Shown: positions 7,801-17,307, numbered from the stretch's first letter. The stretch is DNA of 21,367 nucleotides from Asterionellopsis glacialis (GCA_014885115.2 WKLE02000371.1:1-21367), one strand, 5' to 3'. The notes: generated from the sequence alone by a model not told the origin. Numbers and translations are program-made.

Positions 7801-9742
7801 CGGTTCCTTGGAGGCACTTATTGAAGGGTATCCACAAGGACTACAAAAGGCAAACAAAAACGGTGATCTCCCGATTTATTTGTATGTCAAAAATGAGGGT
7901 GCTAATAGCAATTGGTTGAAAACACTCATTGAAGGGTACCCACAGAGCTTACGAATCCAAAATATTGAAGGTGACCTACCAATTCACCTTTTTGCAAAAA
8001 GGAACGATGGAAGTGAATGGGATGAGTGCTTGAAAGCACTCATTGAAGGGTACCCACAGAGTGTACGAATCCAAAATAATGAAGGTGACCTACCAATTCA
8101 TCTTTTTGCAAAAAGGAACCATGAAAGTGAATGGGATGATTGCTTGGAAGCACTCATTGAACGGTGCCCACAGAGCTTACAAGTCCAAGATAAGAATGGT
8201 AACCTACCAATTCACTGTTTTGCAAAACGGCACTTTATACCTAAAGGGGATTGTCGCTTGGCAGCACTCATTGAACGGTACCCACAGAGCTTACAAATCC
8301 AAAATATTGAAGGTGACCTACCAATTCACCTTTTTGCAAAACGAAACCATGAAAGTAAATGGGATGGATGCTTGAAAGCACTTATTGAAGGGTGCCCACA
8401 GAGCTTACAAGTCGAAAATAAGAATGGTGACCTACCAATTCACCTTTTTGCAAAACGCAACTATAAAAGTGAATTGGACGGTTCCTTGGAGGCACTTATT
8501 GAAGGGTATCCACAAGGACTACAAAAGGCAAACAAAAACGGTGATCTCCCGATTTATTTGTACGCTAAAAATGAGGATGCTAATAGCAATTGGTTGAAAA
8601 AACTCATCGAAGGGTACCCACAGAGCTTACGAATTCAAAATATTGAAGGTGACCTACCAATTCACCTTTTTGCAAAAAGGAGCCATGGAAGTGATTTAGC
8701 TGATTGCCTGAAAGCACTCATTGAAGGGTACCCACAAGGACTACAAAAAAAAAATCATGTTGGTAAGTTACCAATACATTATGCTACACGTGCCACTGTT
8801 GTGCAGCTCGCAAATCCTTCAACCATTTTTCAAAAAGATAATGATGGCGTAACACCAATGGATAGATTACTAAAGAGTCTAAAAATCCCAAAAAACAACA
8901 AAGAAATGTTCTTAGGAATTTTACACACATTACAAGATCATATTATTGACGCCAATTCTGATGGAGCTGGAACTATTGCAACATCACATCTTGAAGAAAA
9001 AATTAAAAAGCTTCGCCAAGAATGTGAAAATTTAAAAGTTTCTTTAGAACAATCCAAAAAAACAAAGGTAGATGAACTTCGACAAGAAAAAGAACAACAC
9101 ACAGCACTGCTCGAGGAAGCCAAGTTTGAAATAAAAAATCTTGAGGAATCAGTGAAGCTATTTCAACAGAATATTGGAAGCGTTAAAACAGAAAGCAATC
9201 GTCTATTAGAGGCAGCCAAGGCTCAAAGTAAAAGTTTCGAAGAATCATTTCAACAGACTCAACAGAAAATGGAAATCACTAAAGAAGAAAACAAAAATCT
9301 ATTAGTATCTAGAGACCTATTTAAAACGGCCTTACTTGAATCAAGAAAATCAGAGCAGTATTTAGTTGAGACTCTAGAAGAGAATGCGACTCCCTTTTCT
9401 ATTGAAAACTTAAAGTCAATTGCTACATCTCTAAAGATGCGGGTCGATCTCATTAAAGATCATGTGCAGCTTGATAGTAAACCATCTTTTGCAGAAGCAG
9501 TATGCCATACTTGCATCACTAATCCAAGCGTGACCAAGGAATGCCTTGTTCATGTAATCACAGAGTTGCATACTGAACTCGCAGAGATCGAAGGTGATTA
9601 TTGCAGAAATCAAATCCTGAGTATTCAAGCACCTAATGATTCAGATGGTGTATCTAACGTTACTTGCTCTGTTGTGAGTCCAGTAAATTTTGCAGCAAAG
9701 CGACGTCGTCTATCTCCATCTGAGGAAAAAACATATTTGTAA
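4832..9742 (+). CDS. Giant ankyrin-like LPIH-repeat and coiled-coil protein, interrupted by in-frame TGA
   Basis: One reading frame runs from ATG codons at 4832-4840 to a TAA ending at 9742. The part from an ATG at 5039 is the safe core (about 1567 codons counting the stop at 6644). It consists of about 33 repeats of 37-38 residues with the core ALIEGYPQSLQ..NKNGDLPIHLFAKRN, a diatom-style ankyrin-like unit (helix, helix, then the LPIH turn replacing TPLH). After a degenerate last unit (DGVTPMD) there is a predicted coiled coil (about 8990-9370: many Glu, Lys, Gln, Leu heptads) and a C-terminal domain with four cysteines ending near a basic KRRRL patch that could be a nuclear signal. Two in-frame stops, both TGA, lie at 4940 (possibly removed by a 66-nt intron, 4938-5003) and at 6644 (not removable by any obvious intron). 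Outside these the frame is intact for 4.9 kb, so this is a gene with a recent nonsense change, a null allele or a base error rather than an old pseudogene. Such repeats usually bind proteins; the partner is unknown. Confidence 0.8.
4938..5003 (+). other. Candidate 66-nt intron removing the first TGA
   Basis: GTTGAC donor (weak) at 4938 and a CTTCCTCCACCTACAAAG acceptor (good pyrimidine tract) ending at 5003. Removing it joins ...VLHGR to VILHCKDFW in frame and eliminates the TGA at 4940. If it is not an intron, translation would start at the ATG at 5039 or the upstream frame is broken. Confidence 0.4.
5140..8800 (+). repeat. Tandem array of about 33 ankyrin-like units (111-114 nt each)
   Basis: The first seven or so units are divergent. 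From about 5900 on they are strongly homogenised, with a higher-order order of four unit types: a KRNY.SELD type, a GLQK.NKNGDLPIYLYAKNE type, an NWLKKLIEGYPQS.RIQN type and a generic CLKALIEGYPQSLQVE type. Units recur at 450 nt (6237, 6687, 7137) in the early block. A rarer variant, GCPQSLQVENKNG, occurs near 7707 and again near 8385, 678 nt apart, with matching flanks (NHESKWDGCL), which indicates a recent segmental duplication of about six units. Confidence 0.85.
6644..6646 (+). other. In-frame TGA within the repeat array
   Basis: The codon falls at the Arg position of LFAKRN. In related units this codon reads CGA or CGC, so a single C-to-T change (CGA to TGA) explains it. The frame continues unchanged on both sides for kilobases. 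Confidence 0.85.
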
Positions 9743-10324
9743 AGATAACATTTGACAAATGGAAAAAGGCAATGTCTCGAATTGATTGAAGCACCCACCA
9801 GTTTTTCACAACCTTCACGGGTGCAGCTCATGTAGCGTAAGCCTCCAATACTAAATTATAGGTATTAGTTTGAATGTCCGTAACCCAATCCTCTAGTTTT
9901 TCTAACAATTCTTCAATTGATCAGCAGCTCATATTATTGTTGTTTTATCATCAACGTCGACATCATCGTCAAAGTCTTCTTTATTGTTGGTTGGTTTCGC
10001 CCATCGAGTCCGTCCTCGTTGCAAAGACGGCTTCATGACAATGCCTAACTTGTCGAATTTATGTAGGCCAATTATTGAGCACCCCGTAAGAGCAGGACTA
10101 CTACTTTCAAGAGTATTTCAATATGTGCTTATGTTGGAAGAACGACAAAAATTACGAAATCTACAACAAGAAAAGATTCTGATTGAAAGCCGAGATGGAA
10201 AAATGCAAGATAGCTGATCACACAATAGTCATTATACTGTACTCTAGAATAGAGAAAGTAGAGTAATACATAAAAAGGATACTGTGAATTGAGTTGTATA
10301 TACTTTAGCTTAAGGTGCTGTTTG
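9743..10324. other. Convergent intergenic region with PPR relic
   Basis: It lies between the converging 3' ends of the ankyrin-like and PPR genes. The main content is the decayed PPR fragment at 9814-10050. The remainder (10050-10324) has no gene I can support; a plus-strand ORF at 9984-10217 runs antisense to the relic and is a shadow. Confidence 0.6.
9814..10050 (-). pseudogene. Decayed partial duplicate of the adjacent PPR gene
   Basis: It matches the first exon of the PPR gene around 12094-12310 in the same orientation, about 2.27-2.28 kb away. Long identical stretches include CCAATCCTCTAGTTTTTCTA and GGTTTCGCCCATCGAGTCCG. Relative to the source it has a 1-nt loss in the EELLEKL-coding part, about 11 extra nt in the acidic linker, a TGT-to-TGA change and another TGA replacing the codon after the EAYST-equivalent. 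It is therefore non-functional. Similarity fades at both ends, and no intron or poly(A) remnant suggests a processed copy. Confidence 0.85.
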
Positions 10325-12701
10325 CTATCTGCTGAAACCACGATTCCATCCTTGAGTTTTACTACTCCACGCCTTAGGAAGATCTTGTACCTGAAAATGG
10401 CGATATCCCGTAGTTTCAACCTCCAACAATTCCTGTATAGTTTCAGGAGACAAATCAGATTGCAATCTATTAAGCACCTCTTTGTTGACAAGTCCATCAG
10501 TCTTACATTGCTCAAATGCTAGGCTTACACACTTTCTGTGAAGATCACTTTTCGGGAGTAAATTGTTGCATGCCTTGATCCAGAATGCATAGGTAAAGCT
10601 ATCAGGTGAAACATAGGGTGATGTCCGCATTTCTTGATAGGTTTGTGTCGCTATTTGGAATGCTTTCACTCGATCTTCCTGCGTCCCCAAGGTATTTGCC
10701 GCACAATTGATAACATAGTTGTAGGGGAATTCGTTCGGTTTCAACTTTTCGTCCATGGCATCTTCGTACATTTCTGTTAATTGTGAAAGAAGCGACCGAG
10801 CCTTAGCAGCATTGCCCTTTCGTTGACACTTTGCCAATGCCTGTATGACCATTGTGAAGGTTCTAAGATTTGGCATCATCTCTGGATCTCCTGTCTCCTC
10901 ATATTCTTCAAAGGCTTCGTTGAGCAACTTCTCAGCTGCCTCGGATGCATCTGGATCAGGACTTTTGGAATAGCATTCAATGACGCTCGTGTAACTGATA
11001 ATGTCGGGTTTCAAGCTCTCGGAGTCTTGCAAACGCCTTAGCAACTGGTGAGCTTTTCGAGCTGCAAATCTATCTTTACTCTTGGCATAAGCATTTAAGA
11101 CTACATTTACGTTTCTAACACTCGGTGCCACGGATGCATCTCCAGCTGCTGATCTTTTCTCCATCTTCATATATATTTGTTCAGCATTTTCAGCAGCATC
11201 TGGTCGGCCACTATGAACCCACGCCTGTAAAAAATACCCAGGTAATTTTAGCACGGATTACAAACAAGAAAGCTATCAGATGGCAATGTACAGCATATAA
11301 TTAAAACAGTGATTATCTAGAGCAAGTGCCTTTTCTTCTTACCTTCATCAACGAACTATACGTAAAGGCATCTGGTCTGACACCAGGCTGTGTCTCACAC
11401 TTTTCTTCCATGTGTTGTACAAGTGCAATTGCCTTTCGAAGCGCTTTGGCTTTATCTCTACTTTTTACATGTGAATGTAGAACAGAGTTGTAGCTCAGTA
11501 CATCTGGTACTAATTTTTTGCATTCTCCACGCAAATCATCCATGAGCCAAAGCGCACTCTCTGCTTTATCGGTCCGTCCCATTCGTGACCAGGCACTGAT
11601 AACTCCATTGAATGCTATCAATTCTGGTTCATTACCTGGGGGTAGCAACCCCTTTGAATGCTTGTCCACGATTTCTAACAGCAAATCATTGGCAATTTGT
11701 GCGGAACCTCGTTCACCCGATTTGGAACAAGCCAAAATAACATTCGAATATGACTGTGCATCCGGAAGAGTTGGGTTTTCCAATTGGTCGGACAGGTCTT
11801 TCATTTGTTGAAAGATATCTCTAGCTTTTTGCCACGATCCCGCGCTTTTGGAATATGCTTCAAGAACCCAATCATAGCATTGGAGTAGTAGATGACTATT
11901 GCTTGCGTCTGCATCCATTTCTCGGATCCGTTCAAGTACATCATGAGCTCGCTCAGCACAATAACCAGGTTGTAGGTTGGCTTGCTGCCACGACCAAGCG
12001 TGTACCAAATGAGCAAGACTTTGGACATTGGTCTTTCCCATAGTTTCCATTCGTTGAAACAAAGCATCTGCCCGTTTTGCATAGTCACGATCTCCACGGG
12101 GTGTGGCGCACGTAGAGTAAGCTTCCAATACTAAATTATAGGTATCGGTTTGAATATCTGTGACCCAATCCTCTAGTTTTTCTAACAATTCTTCAAGTTG
12201 ATCAGCAGCACATATTATCGTTGCTTTATCATCATCACCGTTGTCTTCTTCATTGTTGGTTGGTTTCGCCCATCGAGTCCGTCCTCGTTGCAAAAATGCC
12301 TTCATGACAATGACAAAACTTTCTTCTGTAGCTAATTCTATATCTATCATGTGCTGTAACATTTTTTGTACACGTTCTGCTCCATCAACATCATGTGACA
12401 ATATCGAGGGGCGTCGATGGCGTTCTATTCTATCAATTGAATAATGTTGTTCAGCTAGTCGCTTTCGACTTTCCAAAGCTCTCACCATGTCGGTATGGAA
12501 CCCATCTACCTGAGATACAGAGGGTGTACTTATTGGAGGCGGTGGAAACATTTCTGGGACTTCATGGTCTTCTGATGCTGATTGGAATAGTGAATTTCCG
12601 ATATGTATTCTTGGTGGAATACACGCATTTCTGGAAACGTGTGGCACAACAAAGGAAAGTGATGGCCGGACCAAATTAAAAAAGTACAGCACCAACAGCA
12701 T
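10325..12701 (-). CDS. Pentatricopeptide repeat (PPR) protein, probably plastid-targeted
   Basis: Exon 1 is 11343-12701 (upstream in-frame ATG at 12830 possible) and exon 2 is 10325-11224, ending TAG. The product is 752 aa from the 12701 start, 795 from 12830. I prefer 12701 because it places MLLVLYFFNLVRPSLSFVVP at the N-terminus: a signal peptide with a Phe after the cleavage-site-like Ser, similar to the ASAFAP motif of diatom plastid precursors. From about residue 185 there are roughly ten to twelve PPR-like helical hairpins, with units starting PDAQSYSNVILAC, LIAFNGVISAWS, PDVLSYNSVLHSH, PDAFTYSSLMKAW, PDIISYTSVIECY, PNLRTFTMVIQAL and PDSFTYAFWIKAC. PPR proteins bind specific organelle RNAs for processing, stability or translation; the target is unknown. 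There is no C-terminal SMR or DYW domain. A decayed fragment of this gene lies just downstream. Confidence 0.88.
11225..11342 (-). other. Intron of PPR gene (118 nt)
   Basis: On the minus strand it starts GTAAGAAG at 11342 and ends TTTTTTACAG at 11225, phase 0. Removing it joins TYSSLMK to AWVHSGRPDAAENA, completing one PPR unit. Read without splicing, exon 1 stops 9 codons into the intron. Confidence 0.9.
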
Positions 12702-13200
12702 GGGAGGCCGTTTAGACCTATTCTTTTCTCGAAACAAAAGTGTGAGATCACTCCTATCAGAAAATAACAGGTCCCTCATGTTTGTATAGTCTTGCCCAGT
12801 TGTACTTTTAGCCTGGATTTGTTGACACAAGAAGTGTTACACCCAGTCACTTTCTGGCTTGTGTCTTCATGTGTATGTGTGATGGATGATGGATTGTATC
12901 TCAAAGAAGCTTGTTTCCAACGTGTTGTTTGGTTCTGAGGTAAAAGTCAAAAGTGCGTGTTCAGTACCGGTACGTTAGCGTCCGTCCATACATCCATAGG
13001 TGAGTGAAATACACGCATGATGCATGCATGTTTTGATCGAGCTTTTGCCAGCACCGGCCAAAAGGGAAACTTTCTTTCTGCACAGGTAGGCTGTTCTCAA
13101 AAACCAAATCTGTTTCCGCGGCAAATTCTCATGCTTTCTTTTCTTATCAAATCTCCCTCCAACAACGCATGTACTGGCTGCAATAAGACGGCAACAAATC

Positions 13201-13473
13201 ATGTCATCACAATCATCCCATATCAAAATGAATGTCTCTGAGAGCATACCTAGTACCTTTGGCAGTGGACGGTATTCACAGCACAAATTTGTGTGTGGAC
13301 AGAAAGCATGTAAAATACTGTCAAAGGCCTTCATCGAGGTAAATGATCAGCATGGTGGCTTCACTACAGTTCTACTACCAACTAAAGCCGGAAAGTCATA
13401 CAAGCCAAAGCTTGCTGAAATGAAGGATAAAAAATCAATCGTTTTTGTGTTCACACTTGAAGTTGGCACGTAA
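13201..13473 (+). CDS. Unrecognised small ORF
   Basis: A 90-codon frame from ATG to TAA. It contains a KACKILSKAFIEVNDQHGGFTTVLLPT stretch. GGFT followed by a hydrophobic strand faintly recalls the C-terminal GGYTR motif of ribosomal protein bL17, but the rest of that family (the N-terminal HR.LGR region) was not found nearby. It may be a chance ORF, a decayed gene or one exon. A 119-codon minus-strand ORF overlaps part of it, which further lowers confidence. Confidence 0.2.
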   Translation: MSSQSSHIKMNVSESIPSTFGSGRYSQHKFVCGQKACKILSKAFIEVNDQHGGFTTVLLPTKAGKSYKPKLAEMKDKKSIVFVFTLEVGT

Positions 13474-13702
13474 CGATGACTTTATCACTAGTGCTCAGGA
13501 CATGCGTCCAAATCTAAAAAATCAACAAGCAACAAGAGCAACAATGCAGCACCGAAAAAGATACGTTGCACTTCATCATTTCCACCTAGAAGTTTTGCAA
13601 GCAGGAAAAAATTTAGAATTGAATTCCATCCAGAAAGAGATCAAGTTTATCCCAAAACTTCTGTATAACCTACGCAATGAATGTGAAACCTTCCCTATCT
13701 AA
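13445..13702 (+). CDS. Unrecognised small ORF overlapping the previous one
   Basis: An 85-codon frame offset from the ORF at 13201, basic and rich in His, Lys and Asn, ending TAA. No motif is recognised. It could be a later exon of the same unknown gene (frame-shifted by splicing) or chance. Confidence 0.15.
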   Translation: MCSHLKLARNDDFITSAQDMRPNLKNQQATRATMQHRKRYVALHHFHLEVLQAGKNLELNSIQKEIKFIPKLLYNLRNECETFPI

Positions 13703-13956
13703 ATTTTGTTCTAGAATGAATGGGTCAAATTGAACGTAATTTGATACCAAAGAACTTATCTAAAATTAACGAGCGTTTTCCGTTCTAAAACTTTAGCATT
13801 GACATGAGAACAAGAGATTGTCGCGACTTTGGAAAACTTGCTAACGGCAAAAGTCAGGTTTACTGAGTCTGCAGTATTCTGGAGATATCAATGTAATATG
13901 CAAATGTCCAAGAGCGTCGACTGCAATCAATTTTTGTCATCTTCAGTTTGAATTTT

Positions 13957-14367
13957 TCACCAAAGTAAGAATGGTATTCTAATTCGAGTCCAAACAACGT
14001 ACGCCACAACAGCATAAAAAAATACAATCGAAGCAATCAATATTCGACGTTCTTTTTGTTTTTCGCGTTCCAAACCTTTCAATGCTCCCTTGGCTCCCTT
14101 GATATCATCCTTCATTTCCTTATGATGAGACTTGGTATCTCCCAAAACACGACCATCCTGATCAATTGCATTTGCTATGGAAGAAACTCGATCTAATTCT
14201 TGATGAAGCATTTGATTCGTCCTCCTCAAGGACATTTCAATAGACCGTGCTTCATCGGCTGTGGATTGCTTTTTTCTTGGAGTTGCGTTTCCAACTAATT
14301 TCTTCTTGGACGCTTTCATTGTACTTGGCGATGACGAAGATCCAGGTCTTTGTCGCACGGAACTCAT
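13957..14367 (-). CDS. Sec20-like tail-anchored SNARE
   Basis: 136 aa, no intron seen, stop TGA. A basic Ser/Lys-rich N-terminus (residues 1-40) is followed by a continuous helical segment (about 42-108: SLRRTNQMLHQELDRVSSIA, then GRVLGDTKSHHKEM and GALKGLEREKQKERR). A single C-terminal membrane anchor comes next (about 109-127, ILIASIVFFYAVVAYVVW) and a short tail, TRIRIPFLLW. The LRRTNQML..EL.R start, the central VL.DT and the RR-anchor-R pattern resemble Sec20/BNIP1, a Qb-type SNARE for Golgi-to-ER retrograde transport; USE1 is the main alternative. The protein is shorter than animal and plant Sec20, lacking most of the N-terminal region. It is likely inserted post-translationally in the ER membrane. 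Confidence 0.65.
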   Translation of the reverse strand: MSSVRQRPGSSSSPSTMKASKKKLVGNATPRKKQSTADEARSIEMSLRRTNQMLHQELDRVSSIANAIDQDGRVLGDTKSHHKEMKDDIKGAKGALKGLEREKQKERRILIASIVFFYAVVAYVVWTRIRIPFLLW

Positions 14368-15182
14368 CTTCCCTTCAGCGTCGTATTTTTAGCAGTGGCT
14401 CAAGTGAGGGTGTAACGGCTTCGGACAATGGCAGCGTGGTGTAATTAGACTAAAACCCCTACACGATTGACGACATAAAATTAAGCATATACGGTGAATC
14501 TGTACGAATGCTTTCCTCCTTTCGAACAATGTTTTTGTCAAGACTTGCAATGTCTTGAAGGAGTTCAGCTCTGTAATGTGTTACTGTATTGCGTTGTGAT
14601 TATGTTTGACGACAGTGGTGCGTTTGCCATTTTTTGATGCGAGAGACCAACTAAACAGACAGCACAAACAAAATCTGGGGGGTTGCTTAAAAAAATCAAA
14701 ATTGAGTAGGTTAAAGTTAATCTGAAATTGGATGTTATGCGCGTTTCTGAATGACTTCTCGCGCATACCGTAGGTGATGATGGGTGTGTCGATAACAATA
14801 ATTCTTCTTTAGGCCAACGCTAATCTTCTAAATTCAATAATTATCCTTTCTTATCGGATTTAAGGGAATGTCCAATAGATGTTAAGAATTGATCTAAATT
14901 TAACATGGGAAATCAATAAATATATATATAGTTATTTAGATTAAAGCTAATATTCTACACTGATCACATAATTTCTTTTTGTTCTGCTCACAAGTCACTA
15001 TCAAGAGCGACAGCAACAAAAGAGAACTCTATACATTCCAAGAGCAGTCATCAATGTTGTATTTCCCGAAGTGTTGCATAAAAAAGTAAAGATATCATAC
15101 AGTCACCAATACCCAATACTTTTCTTTTCACACACTCAATTTTACATTTCACCTCAACAACAAAGCCTTCTCATTTTTTGAA
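14368..15182. promoter_or_regulatory. Divergent intergenic region between Sec20-like and Mpv17-like genes
   Basis: 815 nt between two divergent start codons, so it should contain both promoters. It includes an AT-rich patch with AAATATATATATAG near 14920 and AT-rich sequence up to about 14970. No specific site can be assigned. Small minus-strand ORFs at 14565-14798 look like chance. Confidence 0.45.
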
Positions 15183-16239
15183 ATGGACGAGCTGGAAGCT
15201 ATACCGACAATAATTGATGGATCAGATTTGGGAATTTTAGAAGGTGATGATTCAAACGATGGTCTGGACGAGAAGGACGAAGCAATAATCGATAATGTGA
15301 TGCTGGAAGAAGAGAAGCAATCATCTCGACTTGATAGATACAACGATATTCTCCAAAGAAAACCTTTACTTACAAAGGCAGTCACATCAGCGGTGATTGG
15401 TGCTGTTGGTTCTGGGGTGGGTTCCATGTTAGCCAGTTTTGCACAAGGATCATCATCAAATAATAAAAGGAAAACTCCACTTCGAATTGATTTCTTTCAA
15501 GTATTGACGTTCGCGTTGCATGGTATTGCTGTACAAGGGCCGTTTGATCATTATTGGTTAGTATTTCTAATATGTGGAGTGACTGTTTTGCATTTCAAGC
15601 CTTCATTTTCCCAACATAATCTTCTACTCATACTTCTATTTCTTTTCTTTGAAACAACCAAAAAAAATTTGTCGATTTAACTTCAAACCCAACTTCAAGG
15701 TCTGAATGGCTTGAAAAACATGGTCCAAAATCAAAGGGGAAGTCTCTTCTGCTTGATCAATTAGTCGTAGAACCATACAGACTAGTTGTCATGTACTTAT
15801 TTCTTGATACGGCGCGAGCAGCACTACGTGAAATATCTCCTTCATTGAATAGAACTATATCAACCGTTGGTCCTACTATAGCACATAGCTGGAGGTTTTG
15901 GCCCTTGCTAATTTATTTCACGTAAGTTTTTCATTAGTGCAATACCATACGGCGAATTCCGCCTATGGCATGAAAGGCAATCCGAATTTCTTTCACCATT
16001 CAAAGTTATACATTATACATTATATATGGATAGAACGATCAGTGTGCTTCAACTCTGTGATGATGACGGTCACCCTTTCTCATACACTGTTTTACTCTTT
16101 TCCTGTTACACACAGGCATCGTGTTTTGAAAAAGAAACACCAAAAAGTTGCAACCAATATTGGATCATTTTTGTGGATTGCGTACTTGAGCAAGAAACGA
16201 TCTATAGAACGACAAACAATCAATACTGGCTCGGCATAG
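15183..16239 (+). CDS. Mpv17/PMP22 family membrane protein
   Basis: Three exons, 15183-15556, 15700-15921 and 16116-16239 (TAG), give 239 aa. An acidic 50-residue N-terminus is followed by YNDILQRKPLLTKAVTSAVI (the family's Y...L...P..T.....G start), a glycine-rich first membrane segment (GAVGSGVGSMLASF), a second (FFQVLTFALHGIAVQGPFDHYW), then LLLDQLVVEP, a third membrane region, the hallmark WRFWPLLIYF, and HRVLKKKHQ..ATNIGSFLWIAYLS at the end. Family members (Mpv17, PXMP2, Sym1) are four-helix proteins of mitochondrial inner or peroxisomal membranes thought to form channels or support solute balance; location here is unknown. The acidic leader is not a typical mitochondrial presequence. 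The joint at exons 2/3 lacks the usual VP residues between the WP helix and HRVL, so a microexon may be missed. Confidence 0.88.
15557..15699 (+). other. Mpv17-like intron 1 (143 nt)
   Basis: GTTAGT donor at 15557 and CAACTTCAAG acceptor ending at 15699. Phase 2, so codon TG|G restores Trp in DHYW and continues SEWLEKHGP, matching the family's HxWY loop. Confidence 0.85.
15922..16115 (+). other. Mpv17-like intron 2 (194 nt)
   Basis: GTAAGT donor at 15922 and TTACACACAG acceptor ending at 16115, phase 2 (AC|G). It joins LLIYFT to HRVLKKK. The in-frame intron end also encodes a FPVTHR stretch resembling the missing family residues, so an unrecognised alternative acceptor cannot be excluded. 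Confidence 0.75.
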
Positions 16240-16758
16240 TGATTATGGACGATCTATAGATAGATAGTCAAGTCCTTGGGGGCATAAGTGCCTGATGAAA
16301 ATCACAATGACCTTCGATGGACATCTTTTGATGTCGCAATGCGACGCGAAGGTTTGCACCGCTGCGTTATTATAATAATTGTAGATGCCAAGAATATTTT
16401 GGTTTAACTTTAAAAAAAGGGACCGCCAATAAAATAAATAATATTTCTTGCTGAGATTGAAGGGATATTCTTGATGCAGATCAGCGTTCCAAAAAACATC
16501 TAGTATATTTTGACTTCAGCTCAGCCATTCAGCAATTGATCTTTGAACAAACCGTGGCTTTCGCCAGAAACTTTACAGTTCAGAGAGAGAAGTCGTAGTA
16601 AAATTCTAAATTCATAATGAGTTATTGTCAAAAATACGTTTCAGGTTATATTTATTAGTGAGATACAATCAGGTCACTAAGTTTATATTGGTAGGATTCA
16701 AAATTTTATTTAGAAGAAGTCCCATGTACATCCCTGCTTTTGGTTACTACAGTAGATT
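16240..16758. other. Convergent intergenic region
   Basis: About 520 nt between the 3' ends of the Mpv17-like and KIX genes; it should contain both 3' UTRs. I see no ORF or repeat of note. Confidence 0.5.
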
Positions 16759-17307
16759 TTATGCTTGAGCTGCTGGTAATGAATGTGAGCGAAGCATTCC
16801 AAGTCCATGAGCTATCATTTTCAACCTTTGCTTCAATGTGGAAAGGTTCATATATTCTTGCTTGGATTCTGCAGACTGGTACAGAACAACTTCCAATTTT
16901 ATAGCGTATTGCGTCATTTTTGGAGATTCCTTTTTAGATGCACGCTGCATAAGATTTACAATTTTTCCAATCATTCGTCTTCGACAAAGACTATCACCTT
17001 GTTTCGAATGCCATGCGCCTTCTCTCGTAATTACGTATAATGGTAATACTTGCTGTTGTTGGAGATGTTCTTTAGGCGAGAATGGCGAAGAGGCTTGGGT
17101 GTTTGAAGTAGCTTCACTTTTGACGTCATTGGAAGGACTAGAGTTTGCTGTATCAGAATTATTACTTGGTTCAGTGTCACGCTTGTTCTGGTGAGATAAA
17201 GAAGTACAACCTGGCTTCTCTAGCATTTCATCGCGGGAAACCGACTTTGCTATCGTCATGTTGTGGATGGGCCCCCCTGCCATTATCTGTTGTGATTCTT
17301 GCTGCAT
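16759..17307 (-). CDS. KIX-domain protein
   Basis: 182 aa, no intron seen, stop TAA. Residues 1-95 are low complexity (Ser, Asn, Gln, Thr; a short QQQQ) and probably disordered. Residues about 99-167 form a three-helix KIX-like domain: WHSKQGDSLCRRRMIGKIVN (helix 1 with the RR.MI..I pattern), YAIKLEVVLYQSAESKQEYM (helix 2 with LE..LY..A.S..EY) and TLKQRLKMIAHGL (helix 3). KIX domains in CBP/p300 and Mediator-type coactivators bind activation domains of transcription factors. Small proteins with a disordered region and one KIX domain are consistent with a transcription cofactor in the nucleus; the partner is unknown. The assignment comes from helix pattern, not from a search. Confidence 0.75.
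   Translation of the reverse strand: MQQESQQIMAGGPIHNMTIAKSVSRDEMLEKPGCTSLSHQNKRDTEPSNNSDTANSSPSNDVKSEATSNTQASSPFSPKEHLQQQQVLPLYVITREGAWHSKQGDSLCRRRMIGKIVNLMQRASKKESPKMTQYAIKLEVVLYQSAESKQEYMNLSTLKQRLKMIAHGLGMLRSHSLPAAQA

Larger units (their letters stand above)
12831..13956. other. Intergenic region upstream of PPR gene with small ORFs
   Basis: 1.1 kb between the PPR start and the 3' end of the Sec20-like gene. It should contain the PPR promoter. Apart from the weak plus-strand ORFs at 13201-13702, nothing is recognised; 13703-13956 looks non-coding. Confidence 0.5.

Noticed and set aside
5772..8597. Recurring plus-strand ORFs of about 70 codons with a KGTHRAYKSKIRMVTYQF pattern
   Set aside because: They are the +1-frame translation of the ankyrin-like repeat; they recur only because the DNA repeats.
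5140..8800. Possible CRISPR-like or satellite array
   Set aside because: The period is 111-114 nt in a single protein frame with amino-acid-level conservation; it is a protein repeat.
9984..10217. Plus-strand ORF with LVGFAHRVRPRC, similar to one at 12241-12444
   Set aside because: Both are antisense readings of the PPR exon and its decayed copy, not a separate gene family.
12975..13334. 119-codon minus-strand ORF
   Set aside because: Overlaps the plus-strand ORF at 13201, has no recognisable motif and an amino-acid composition like random translation.
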